A stretch of DNA of 5,794 nucleotides from Holdemanella sp. Lineage in GTDB: Bacteria > Bacillota_I > Bacilli_A > Erysipelotrichales > Erysipelotrichaceae. The DNA is taken from NCBI GenBank assembly GCA_021442845.1, contig JABUSD010000419.1, positions 1-5,794 on the forward strand, read 5' to 3'. Under the pieces are notes generated by a model. The model was not told the origin of the DNA. It was given only the letters and a program-made list of their open reading frames with translations, and did no database searches. A program made the translations under genes and the position numbers. Shown here one piece after another: positions 1 to 5,258 of this stretch; position 1 is the first letter of the stretch, and every line of letters starts with the position of its first letter.

Positions 1-466
1 TATAAAAATCTTTTAATGCATTTTCATCGATATCATTTTGACTAACCATGCTTGTTTTTTCATCCCAATGGGATGAATAATCTTCATTTTTAATCAGACG
101 ACGAAGCTCATCTGTAGACATCTTTTTATTTTCCGTACCAATACGGGTAAAAAAAGTTCCGTTTACATTATAAGGGCGATTGTATCCATAGAAAGAAACC
201 TTAATATATTGTTTATCCAATATAGGAAATGTTTCAATTGTAGCCGTAATCTTAGGATCAATGGATTCAGAAATCCATCTTGAAATATCCCTCTTTGTAC
301 TATCCGATACTTGTTGTCCTTTTACATTGCCACGATCATCAACCCCAAAATAAAGTGTACCTTCCGTATGTTTATTCAAAATAGCACAAATGGATTCCAA
401 TGCTTCTTTTCTTTCCCCTGTTGTCAGTTTAAATTCAACATATTCGCTTTCAAAACCAAGATTCAT
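1..466 (-). CDS. Schlafen/AlbA_2-domain (putative ATP-binding) protein, N-terminal part
   Basis: The frame is open from ATG at 466 to the window edge, giving 155 residues with the C-terminus missing. Residues about 6-125 look like an AlbA_2 (Schlafen ATP-binding, COG2865-type) domain: ESEYVEFK at 6-13, GTLYFGVDDRGNVKG at 36-50, and RPYNVNGTFFTRIGTENKK at 97-115 followed by a helix with DELRRL. The stretch after about 130 (SHWDE...) resembles the linker that leads into the rest of longer COG2865 proteins, so a full length of several hundred residues is likely. Members are described as predicted transcriptional regulators or nucleic-acid-related proteins; the exact role is unknown, and a defence link is possible but not shown here. 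The start is supported by AGAAGG at 475-480, 8 bases upstream. It has its own promoter and follows the purC terminator, so it is probably expressed independently of purC. Confidence 0.85.
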   Translation of the reverse strand, partial: MNLGFESEYVEFKLTTGERKEALESICAILNKHTEGTLYFGVDDRGNVKGQQVSDSTKRDISRWISESIDPKITATIETFPILDKQYIKVSFYGYNRPYNVNGTFFTRIGTENKKMSTDELRRLIKNEDYSSHWDEKTSMVSQNDIDENALKDFY

Positions 467-474
467 ATAAATTA

Positions 475-480
475 CCTTCT
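475..480 (-). promoter_or_regulatory. Ribosome binding site of the AlbA_2 gene
   Basis: AGAAGG on the minus strand lies 8 bases before ATG at 466. It fixes the start of this edge gene. It lies almost at the predicted transcript 5' end. Confidence 0.7.
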
Positions 481-486
481 TATTAA

Positions 487-515
487 ATGATATCATCAAG
501 TCCAGATAATGTCCA
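487..515 (-). promoter_or_regulatory. Sigma-A type promoter of the AlbA_2 gene
   Basis: The minus strand shows TGGACA (510-515), a 17-base spacer and TATCAT (487-492). Each hexamer differs from consensus by one base. The -10 is preceded by TGA, an extended -10 (TGn). The expected transcript start is near 480, giving a leader of only about 14 bases. A perfect 10-bp palindrome, ATGATATCAT (487-496), covers the -10 and could be an operator. Confidence 0.65.
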
Positions 516-528
516 TATAAAGTCTATA

Positions 529-554
529 TAAAAAGACATCCATATGAATGTCTT
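529..554 (-). terminator. Intrinsic terminator of purC
   Basis: It starts directly after the purC stop codon. The minus-strand RNA can pair AAGACAUUC (554-546) with GGAUGUCUU (541-533), nine pairs including one G-U, around an AUAU loop. Five U residues follow, counting from the end of the stem. It is AT-rich, so termination may be incomplete. Confidence 0.7.
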
Positions 555-1415
555 CTATAGTTCTTTTCCAGTTAATAACTTATAAGCCTGCAGATATTTT
601 TCAATTGTCTTCTGGGTAATCTCTTCTGGAAGTGTCCAGTCATTTCCTGGATTTGCCTTAAGCCAGTCACGAGCGAACTGCTTATCAAAGGAAGGTTGTC
701 CATGTCCTGGTTCATATCCATCTGCTGGCCAGAATCTTGAACTATCCGGTGTCAACATTTCATCCCCTAAGACTACATTTCCGTTTTCATCCAGACCAAA
801 TTCAAATTTTGTATCCGCAATGATGATTCCTTTTGTCAAGGCATAATCGGCACATTTCTTATACAATGCGATTGTATATTCTTTTAGCTTAGTCGCTAGT
901 TCTTCTCCTCTTCCAGGGTATGCCTTCTCTAAATGAGCAATGCTCTGTTCAAAGGAGATATTTTCATCATGATCTCCAATTTCTGCTTTTGTTGATGGTG
1001 TATAGATAGGTTCTGGTAATTTATCCGATTCCTTCAATCCTTCTGGCAAAGTGATACCACAGACTGTACCATCCTTCTTGTAGCTTGCCCATCCACTTCC
1101 TGTGATATATCCTCGTACAATGCATTCCACTGGTAACATTTCTAATTTCTTGCACATCATAGAATTTCCATCAAACTTTTCCTGCTGGAAATAGGCTGGC
1201 ATATCCTTTACATCTGTACTGATGACATGATTTGGAATGATATCTTCTGTCATATCAAACCAGAATTTTGACATCTGTGTTAATACGGTTCCTTTTTTCT
1301 TGATAATGTTGTTTAGAATGACATCAAAACAGCTGATTCGATCCGTTGCGACCATAATCAGGCTATCGCCATTGTCGTATATTTCACGTACTTTTCCTTC
1401 TTTTACTGGTTTCAT
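555..1415 (-). CDS. purC: Phosphoribosylaminoimidazole-succinocarboxamide (SAICAR) synthase PurC
   Basis: PurC catalyses the ATP-dependent joining of CAIR and L-aspartate to form SAICAR in cytoplasmic de novo purine synthesis. Both family signatures are present: [14 protein letters not shown] at residues 94-107 and IADTKFEFG at 199-207. The nucleotide and substrate region [13 protein letters not shown] is at 217-229, and the N-terminus GKVREIYD (7-14) is the usual phosphate-binding start. At 286 residues it is the long, yeast-like form rather than the roughly 240-residue form of Bacillus. The ATG at 1415 is chosen because GGAGG lies 8 bases upstream. In-frame ATGs at 1430 and 1454 lack a ribosome site, and 1454 lies upstream of the predicted transcript start. 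The gene stands alone between its own promoter and terminator, with no other pur gene nearby. I see no purine riboswitch in the short leader. Confidence 0.97.
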   Translation of the reverse strand: MKPVKEGKVREIYDNGDSLIMVATDRISCFDVILNNIIKKKGTVLTQMSKFWFDMTEDIIPNHVISTDVKDMPAYFQQEKFDGNSMMCKKLEMLPVECIVRGYITGSGWASYKKDGTVCGITLPEGLKESDKLPEPIYTPSTKAEIGDHDENISFEQSIAHLEKAYPGRGEELATKLKEYTIALYKKCADYALTKGIIIADTKFEFGLDENGNVVLGDEMLTPDSSRFWPADGYEPGHGQPSFDKQFARDWLKANPGNDWTLPEEITQKTIEKYLQAYKLLTGKEL

Positions 1416-1423
1416 TGTTTCAT

Positions 1424-1428
1424 CCTCC
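1424..1428 (-). promoter_or_regulatory. Ribosome binding site that sets the purC start
   Basis: A perfect GGAGG lies 8 bases before ATG at 1415. The upstream in-frame ATG at 1430 overlaps this region and has no purine-rich site of its own, so the shorter reading is preferred. Confidence 0.85.
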
Positions 1429-1443
1429 ATCGAATACTTTTCT

Positions 1444-1471
1444 ATTATATACAAAATAGAATAAATGTATA
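1444..1471 (-). promoter_or_regulatory. Probable sigma-A promoter of purC
   Basis: A perfect TATAAT (1444-1449) is preceded, after 16 bases, by TATACA (1466-1471), which matches four of six -35 positions. Transcription should start near 1437, leaving a leader of about 22 bases. No attenuator or riboswitch fits in that space. Confidence 0.6.
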
Positions 1472-1480
1472 CTTAAAATT

Positions 1481-1506
1481 AAAAAAAGGATTATGAAAAT
1501 CCTTTT
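1481..1506 (-). terminator. Intrinsic terminator of the ytxG-ytxH-ccpA operon
   Basis: AAAAGGAUU (1506-1498) pairs with AAUCCUUUU (1492-1484), nine pairs around a UUCAU loop, and the T run continues to 1481. The 5' arm overlaps the ccpA stop codon. The plus strand of the same hairpin is also followed by T-rich DNA, so it could act in both directions, but no convergent gene exists. Confidence 0.8.
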
Positions 1507-2509
1507 ATTTTGTTGTCTGTCTTGGTAAGAATGAATAACCCATTTCAATATCCTTTGTCTTTAAAGATGGATCATCCACTAACATCTTTGTCAAAACACG
1601 CATCGCAACAGCCCCTAAATCATATTCAGGAATGTTATAAGCGGATACGCTTGGTCTTAGCATCGACAGATATTTATTGTTTAGAACACAGACAAGTTCT
1701 GTATCATCTGGCATTTCATATCCAGCTTCCTTGCAGGCATTGACAATGGCAATAGCCTGGGAATCACGGAATGTAATGACAAGTTTTGTTGGCTTGTGGT
1801 CCTTATAATAATGCGTTAGGAAATCATATGTACCCTTATAGCTTCCATCATAGCTGATATATTGGGTAAATGTCTTACCTCTTTGGGCATACGCTTTTTC
1901 AATACCCTTCTTCATCTGCAGCATCATTGATAGATTTAATTTATCTTCTACCATAGAGATATCATCAATGCCATTGTCCAGGTACTTTGAAACCAATTCA
2001 TAGGCAAGCTTTTCAAAGTTGATATAGACATTTCCAACCGTTGGAATGTTGTGTTCATCAATCTTTCCACCTACAACTACCATTGGAATCTGATATTCAT
2101 GCAGTACTTCCAGTTCATCATTGGAGAAGTTATCATTGAAAAGAATAACACCATCCACATGCGATTTAATGATGGATTCAATGACATCCTGCATCTTTGA
2201 AATACCTTTTGATGTTGTATGGAACATGATATTGTAGTTATAAATCTTAGAGACATCCATCATTCCATTTAAAATCTTACCATTATACTGGAATAGCTTT
2301 TCACTCATAACGATAGATACGGTTGTTGTCTTTGATAGAGCAAGTCCCTGTGCAATCGCATTTGGCTTATACCCTAGCTTTTCAATGGCTTCTTCAACGC
2401 GAACGCGTGTCTTTTCACTAACTACATTACGATCGTTGATAACACGTGATACCGTAGCCAATGATACATCTGCTTCTTTTGCAACGTCATAAATTGTAAT
2501 TCTTTTCAT
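1505..2509 (-). CDS. ccpA: CcpA-like LacI/GalR-family transcriptional regulator
   Basis: This is a 334-residue LacI-family DNA-binding protein, most like catabolite control protein A, which with HPr-Ser46-P represses or activates genes at cre sites. The helix-turn-helix ITIYDVAKEADVSLATVSRV (4-23) is very close to Bacillus CcpA as remembered. The hinge helix PNAIAQGL (49-56) ends in the minor-groove leucine, and a periplasmic-binding-protein-like core follows from about 60. Near the C-terminus, MLRPSVS (283-289) and YDLGAVAMRVLTKML (296-310) match the CcpA-typical MVRP and YDIGAVAMRLLTKL. The usual GFD of the LacI-family pocket is replaced by CVL (274-276). ATG follows the ytxH-position stop by two bases. 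Its GGAGG lies inside that gene's Gly-Gly codons, so translation is probably coupled. Orthology to CcpA is inferred from sequence resemblance and gene order; a paralogue responding to another signal is the alternative. Confidence 0.85.
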   Translation of the reverse strand: MKRITIYDVAKEADVSLATVSRVINDRNVVSEKTRVRVEEAIEKLGYKPNAIAQGLALSKTTTVSIVMSEKLFQYNGKILNGMMDVSKIYNYNIMFHTTSKGISKMQDVIESIIKSHVDGVILFNDNFSNDELEVLHEYQIPMVVVGGKIDEHNIPTVGNVYINFEKLAYELVSKYLDNGIDDISMVEDKLNLSMMLQMKKGIEKAYAQRGKTFTQYISYDGSYKGTYDFLTHYYKDHKPTKLVITFRDSQAIAIVNACKEAGYEMPDDTELVCVLNNKYLSMLRPSVSAYNIPEYDLGAVAMRVLTKMLVDDPSLKTKDIEMGYSFLPRQTTK

Positions 2510-2511
2510 TA

Positions 2512-3021
2512 TTATTTGCCTCCAAATAGCTTATTATATGAGTATTTTACATTTGCCTCTACTTTTTCAGCGGCCTCATCTACTTTTTGAAGAGCGGCTC
2601 TAACTCTTGCATTATCGGATATATCTGTCAATGTATCCTCTACAGAATCAATGACATTTACAGATACAGTTTTTAATGTATCAGAAATAAATCCAGCTGT
2701 TTCCATAAGGAATTCCTTACCTGTTACCACTTTCTGCTTAAACTTTTCATCATTTGTCAGTTGAACAGCTTTTAATCGAGTCATATTCAAAACATCCTGA
2801 ACTGTATTATTTGCCTTTTCAAAGGCCGTTTTGATTTCTTCCTTATCTGACAATTCCTTTAGGGCATTCTTTAATGATTCATAGACTTCCTTAATCTTAT
2901 CTTTCGCATCCTCAAATAGCTTCTCATTTTCAAAACGACCTTCCTGTTTGAATTCATCCACTATTGCCAATGCTCTTGATTTTAACACATTAACAGCCTG
3001 TTCATATGTATTATTAGGCAT
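2512..3021 (-). CDS. Soluble all-helical protein in the ytxH position, function unknown
   Basis: This 169-residue protein is rich in Lys, Glu, Asp and Ala. It has no proline after residue 2, and no cysteine or tryptophan. Such composition predicts long amphipathic helices with repeated acidic/basic heptad-like patterns (about 30-80 and 120-160). I see no signal peptide or membrane segment, unlike Bacillus YtxH, which as I remember has a membrane-anchoring N-terminus. The link to ytxH is therefore mainly by position. It ends in FGGK, whose Gly-Gly codons supply the ccpA ribosome site. The start at 3021 is chosen because AAGGAG lies 7 bases upstream; the frame continues to an ATG at 3054 with no such site. 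It overlaps the preceding gene by 8 bases (ATGCCTAA), so the two are translationally coupled. A partner or envelope-stress role beside the membrane protein is inference only. Confidence 0.8.
   Translation of the reverse strand: MPNNTYEQAVNVLKSRALAIVDEFKQEGRFENEKLFEDAKDKIKEVYESLKNALKELSDKEEIKTAFEKANNTVQDVLNMTRLKAVQLTNDEKFKQKVVTGKEFLMETAGFISDTLKTVSVNVIDSVEDTLTDISDNARVRAALQKVDEAAEKVEANVKYSYNKLFGGK
2519..2523 (-). promoter_or_regulatory. Ribosome binding site of ccpA inside the upstream gene
   Basis: GGAGG lies 9 bases before ATG at 2509 and is formed by the two glycine codons near the end of the preceding gene. Ribosomes ending there must pass over it, which supports coupled translation. Confidence 0.8.
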
Positions 3022-3442
3022 TATTGTTCTCCTTGGCAGGCACTTCTGCTTCATTTTTTACAGGTACTTCTGCATTTGCTGGTGCCGTTTCCTTCTTTGC
3101 AGGCGCCTTCACTTGTTTAGGACATACTGTAGAGGAAACATCATTTACTGTCTCTTCAACCCATGTCTTGATTGTTTCTATATTTTCCATTGTGGCTTCA
3201 GCTACCTTCGCAACTGTTTCCTTTGTCTTATGATGCACTTCATCGACAGTGTGTGACAAGTCTTCCACTGTATTAAGTGGAGCATCCAGTTTCTTAATTA
3301 CATCGTTCAGGTTCTTTAATGTCACAATCAATTCCTTCAACAAAAGAGCCACATAGACTAGAACAACAACACCTGCAATTGGTAAGCATACAAAGGCAAG
3401 TTTTTTGATTGATTCTAGTACAAGATCCATATTCATATTCAT
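3014..3442 (-). CDS. YtxG-like (DUF948-type) membrane-anchored coiled-coil protein
   Basis: This 142-residue protein has one membrane segment at about 15-35 (LAFVCLPIAGVVVLVYVALL). A charged helix at about 36-105 follows, with heptad-like leucines and valines (LKNLNDVIKKLDAPLNTVE, then VDEVHHKTKETVAKV). The Ala/Pro/Lys/Glu-rich tail at 110-142 contains two similar EVPVKNEA/EVPAKENN units. This architecture and its place between murC and ccpA resemble YtxG, a DUF948 protein of Bacillus. The topology is probably a short N-terminus outside or in the membrane with the coiled coil in the cytoplasm, but it is not fixed by the sequence. The start at 3442 is preferred because GAGGTGAT lies just upstream. 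An in-frame ATG at 3463 overlaps the promoter -10 box and would not be transcribed. It is the first gene of the operon that ends with ccpA. Function is unknown; YtxG is a general stress protein in Bacillus. Confidence 0.8.
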   Translation of the reverse strand: MNMNMDLVLESIKKLAFVCLPIAGVVVLVYVALLLKELIVTLKNLNDVIKKLDAPLNTVEDLSHTVDEVHHKTKETVAKVAEATMENIETIKTWVEETVNDVSSTVCPKQVKAPAKKETAPANAEVPVKNEAEVPAKENNNA

Positions 3443-3446
3443 CGAT

Positions 3447-3454
3447 ATCACCTC
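3447..3454 (-). promoter_or_regulatory. Ribosome binding site that sets the ytxG-like start
   Basis: GAGGTGAT on the minus strand, with GAGG spaced 8 bases from ATG at 3442. It rules out the upstream ATG at 3463. It lies within a few bases of the predicted transcript 5' end. Confidence 0.8.
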
Positions 3455-3461
3455 ACTTACC

Positions 3462-3490
3462 ATTATACTCTAATTGTTTTGATTAGACTA
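3462..3490 (-). promoter_or_regulatory. Promoter of the ytxG-ytxH-ccpA operon
   Basis: A perfect TATAAT (3462-3467) has a weak -35, TAGTCT (3485-3490), 17 bases upstream that matches three of six positions. Transcription should begin near 3456, about 14 bases before the start codon. A weak -35 with binding sites just upstream is what an activator-dependent promoter would look like. In Bacillus the ytxG promoter uses alternative sigma factors, but I see no clear sigma-B pattern here. Confidence 0.6.
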
Positions 3491-3492
3491 TT

Positions 3493-3528
3493 AAAAAATG
3501 AAAACATTTTCAAAATTATGAAAACGCT
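3493..3528 (-). terminator. Weak intrinsic terminator of the 123-residue gene, overlapping the cre-like boxes
   Basis: The minus-strand RNA AGCGUUUUCA (3528-3519) can pair with UGAAAAUGUU (3512-3503), ten pairs including two G-U, around a UAAUUU loop. A U-rich tail to 3493 ends in six U. The stem is AU-rich, so termination is probably partial. The arms contain half-sites of the two cre-like boxes. Confidence 0.5.
3499..3512 (-). promoter_or_regulatory. Cre-like operator, promoter-proximal box
   Basis: TGAAAACATTTTCA (plus strand) is an inverted repeat, TGAAAA/TTTTCA, around a central CA. It matches the CcpA cre consensus TGWAANCGNTNWCA except that CA replaces the central CG. It ends 8 bases upstream of the proposed -35 box, centred near -50. 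Confidence 0.5.
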
Positions 3529-3532
3529 ATCT
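3519..3532 (-). promoter_or_regulatory. Cre-like operator, distal box
   Basis: TGAAAACGCTATCT (plus strand) fits the cre consensus TGWAANCGNTNWCA at every position but the last, including the central CG. It lies directly after the stop codon of the upstream gene and is exactly 20 bases from the second box, about two helical turns. CcpA or a related LacI-family protein is the likely binder. Confidence 0.65.
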
Positions 3533-3904
3533 TTAATTTATTTTAACTAAATCTTTATCCAGATAATATTGTTCAATGACATGATCTAAAAGGCTATCAT
3601 AGAAGGAATCATCCAGAATCACCATTTTATCCAGATCCATTTCAACCAGTCCATCATAATAGTCTCTGGCATATTTTCCTTTCTCTAACAGTTCATTCAA
3701 CGAATCATTGAAAGAAGGAAGATATTGTTTCAAAAAATTGATAGATTCAATAAAAGATGCATTCCAGTTGCAGTTTAAATTAAACAAAGCTTCATAGCGG
3801 AGGTTTTCAATGATTCGTATAAGCTCTGCCTGTAGTATGTTGCTCTTCCCTTTATTGGGAACATAGTTCTGATATAGAAACTTTACTTCATTTTCATATT
3901 TCAT
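3533..3904 (-). CDS. Unassigned 123-residue protein
   Basis: I do not recognise this protein with confidence. It is soluble-looking, with no signal or membrane segment. The N-terminal half has a stretch KGKSNILQAELIRIIENL (18-35) followed by NLNCNW (42-47), which looks like a helical core with a conserved-looking Q-x-E-L-I-R and NW. The C-terminal third is acidic and aromatic (DYYDGLVEMDLDKMVILDDS, 81-100; EQYYLDKD, 111-118). Start 3904 is preferred because GGAG lies 6 bases upstream; the in-frame ATG at 3916 has no ribosome site and sits against the terminator T run. The gene begins only 15 bases after the murC terminator and I find no convincing promoter for it, so it probably depends on read-through from murC. 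I recall no counterpart at this place in Bacillus. Length, frame and ribosome site support a real gene. Confidence 0.75.
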   Translation of the reverse strand: MKYENEVKFLYQNYVPNKGKSNILQAELIRIIENLRYEALFNLNCNWNASFIESINFLKQYLPSFNDSLNELLEKGKYARDYYDGLVEMDLDKMVILDDSFYDSLLDHVIEQYYLDKDLVKIN

Positions 3905-3918
3905 ACATGTCTCCATTC

Positions 3919-3941
3919 AAAAAAGGCCTGTATTAGGCCTC
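3919..3941 (-). terminator. Intrinsic terminator overlapping the murC stop codon
   Basis: AGGCCU (3940-3935) pairs with AGGCCU (3929-3924), six pairs of which four are G-C, plus a possible outer G-U. The loop is AAUAC, followed by five U. The murC stop TAA (3935-3933) spans the stem-loop junction, so a ribosome finishing murC would block folding. This could give partial read-through into the next gene. Confidence 0.8.
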
Positions 3942-5246
3942 TAGTATATTCTTTAACATATCCTTTAATAGATAGATATCCTTGCTGGACATGAATACAT
4001 AAGCAGCAGGTGCCATCTTCGATAAGATCTGTGCAGATGCTTCATCGATATCCAATAGGATAGAACCAGGACATAAATCAATCATATCCTGAATTGTAAC
4101 TGTAATTGTTTCATCTTCACGTACCGCATTTTTAGGAAAATCGCAAAGGCATACCTGATCCGCGGTATTCATGCTCTGGGCAAAGCGTTCTAAAAATTCC
4201 TGAAGACGTGAATAACGGTCTGGTTTGTATAAGGCAACTACCTTCTTATCCGGATATTTCTTACGAACCGAATCAATCATATATTGGATAGCCGTTGGAT
4301 GGTGGGCATAATCATCCACAAGCACACTATCCTTGACTTCTTCAATGACAAAACGACGAGCAATTCCTTTATAGGCCTGTAATCCTTCTACAATCAATGC
4401 ACAATCCATACCCAATTCATGCGCTAAGGCAAATGTACCTAAGGCATCCTGTAAGAATGGATCCCCTACTTCCCTTAAGGATACATGGGAAATGATTTCA
4501 TGCTTATGAAGAATATCAAATTCCATTCCGAATGGTCCCTGTTCAACATGAATTGCCTGATAATCATTTCCATCGTTCAATCCATATGTAACATGTGGGA
4601 TTGTATAATTCAGTTTTGGAAGATAAGGATCATCCCCAAAGACAACAACCTTTTTCTTAACCTGGTTGACAAACTGCTGAAAAGCCAGTACATAATCATC
4701 CATATCCTTATAATAATCAACATGGTCCAGTTCAATATTTGTCACAATCGCATAATCTGGAGAATAGGCTAAGAAGTGACGTTTGAACTCACACGATTCC
4801 AGCACAAAATACTTGGCACCCTCAGGCATAGCTCCATGTCCATCACCAATCAGATAGGCGGTTGAATCATCTTTTGATAATACGGTACCAAGCAATCCTG
4901 TTGTCGTTGATTTTCCATGTGTACCTGCTACACAGATGGAATCAAATGACTGTAACAGGACACCTAGATATTCATTATAACGATATGTCTTTACCGTTGG
5001 GTTGTTTAAAGCAGCCTTGACTTCCACATTGGACTCATCAAAAGCCAATCCAATAATAACCGTATCGTTATCCTTGATATTGGATTCATCAAAAGTCGTA
5101 ATTAAAATACCACGTTCTTCTAACGTATCCTGTGTAAAGATATATTTTGAAATATCACTTCCAGTAACCTCTTTGTGCTGATCATATAATATACAAGCCA
5201 AAGCAGCCATTCCGGTTCCTTTTATTCCAATAAAATGATAAGCCAT
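3933..5246 (-). CDS. murC: UDP-N-acetylmuramate--L-alanine ligase MurC, with atypical motifs
   Basis: MurC adds L-alanine to UDP-MurNAc with ATP, the first step of the peptidoglycan stem peptide, in the cytoplasm. The 437-residue length is normal. N-terminal UDP-binding domain: FIGIKGTGMAALA (5-17). Central ATPase domain: P-loop AGTHGKSTTT (107-116) with Lys112, the carboxylates of ESCE (150-153), and TNIELDHVDY (169-178). C-terminal domain: RRF (297-299) and DDYAHHPT (311-318). Several usual motifs are changed: the adenine-contacting HN..N is PF..D (263-267, in VGDPFLQDAL), HHPTE is HHPTA, QPHRYSR is KPDRYSR (341-347), and MGAGDI is MSSKDI (419-424). The frame is intact around each, so these are not frameshifts. 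The P-loop, His175 and RRF suggest an active enzyme or a diverged relative. The ribosome site AGGAAG overlaps the stop of the upstream gene, 12 bases away, so the two are probably co-transcribed. Confidence 0.92.
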   Translation of the reverse strand: MAYHFIGIKGTGMAALACILYDQHKEVTGSDISKYIFTQDTLEERGILITTFDESNIKDNDTVIIGLAFDESNVEVKAALNNPTVKTYRYNEYLGVLLQSFDSICVAGTHGKSTTTGLLGTVLSKDDSTAYLIGDGHGAMPEGAKYFVLESCEFKRHFLAYSPDYAIVTNIELDHVDYYKDMDDYVLAFQQFVNQVKKKVVVFGDDPYLPKLNYTIPHVTYGLNDGNDYQAIHVEQGPFGMEFDILHKHEIISHVSLREVGDPFLQDALGTFALAHELGMDCALIVEGLQAYKGIARRFVIEEVKDSVLVDDYAHHPTAIQYMIDSVRKKYPDKKVVALYKPDRYSRLQEFLERFAQSMNTADQVCLCDFPKNAVREDETITVTIQDMIDLCPGSILLDIDEASAQILSKMAPAAYVFMSSKDIYLLKDMLKNILEA

Positions 5247-5258
5247 TTCTACAACTTC

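Noticed and set aside
1416..1443. Purine riboswitch or attenuator ahead of purC
   Set aside because: The leader is only about 22 bases, too short for a riboswitch, and no terminator-like stem is present.
1416..1454. Longer PurC start adding 13 residues
   Set aside because: No ribosome site at either upstream ATG, and the first ATG overlaps the predicted promoter region, upstream of the expected transcript start.
1237..1464. Plus-strand open frame opposite the 5' part of purC
   Set aside because: Lies antisense to a clear PurC coding region, has no ribosome site and no recognisable protein features.
1510..1743. Plus-strand open frame opposite the end of ccpA
   Set aside because: Antisense shadow of the regulator gene; the composition is that of a reversed coding frame.
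2948..3256. Two plus-strand open frames opposite the ytxG-like and ytxH-position genes
   Set aside because: The Cys/Phe-rich and Ser/Thr/Phe-rich products are typical of antisense reading of Lys/Glu/Ala-rich genes.
4159..4174. Cre-like string inside murC
   Set aside because: Only a loose match to the consensus, within coding sequence and away from any promoter.
4446..4466. Possible frameshift explaining the unusual MurC adenine motif
   Set aside because: I read the other two frames here; neither restores H-N-x-x-N, and the flanking residues (GxxxxxxAL...ALAHELG) align without a gap.
4485..4772. Plus-strand open frame inside murC
   Set aside because: Antisense to a well-supported MurC sequence; the hydrophobic Ile-rich product is a by-product of the opposite frame.
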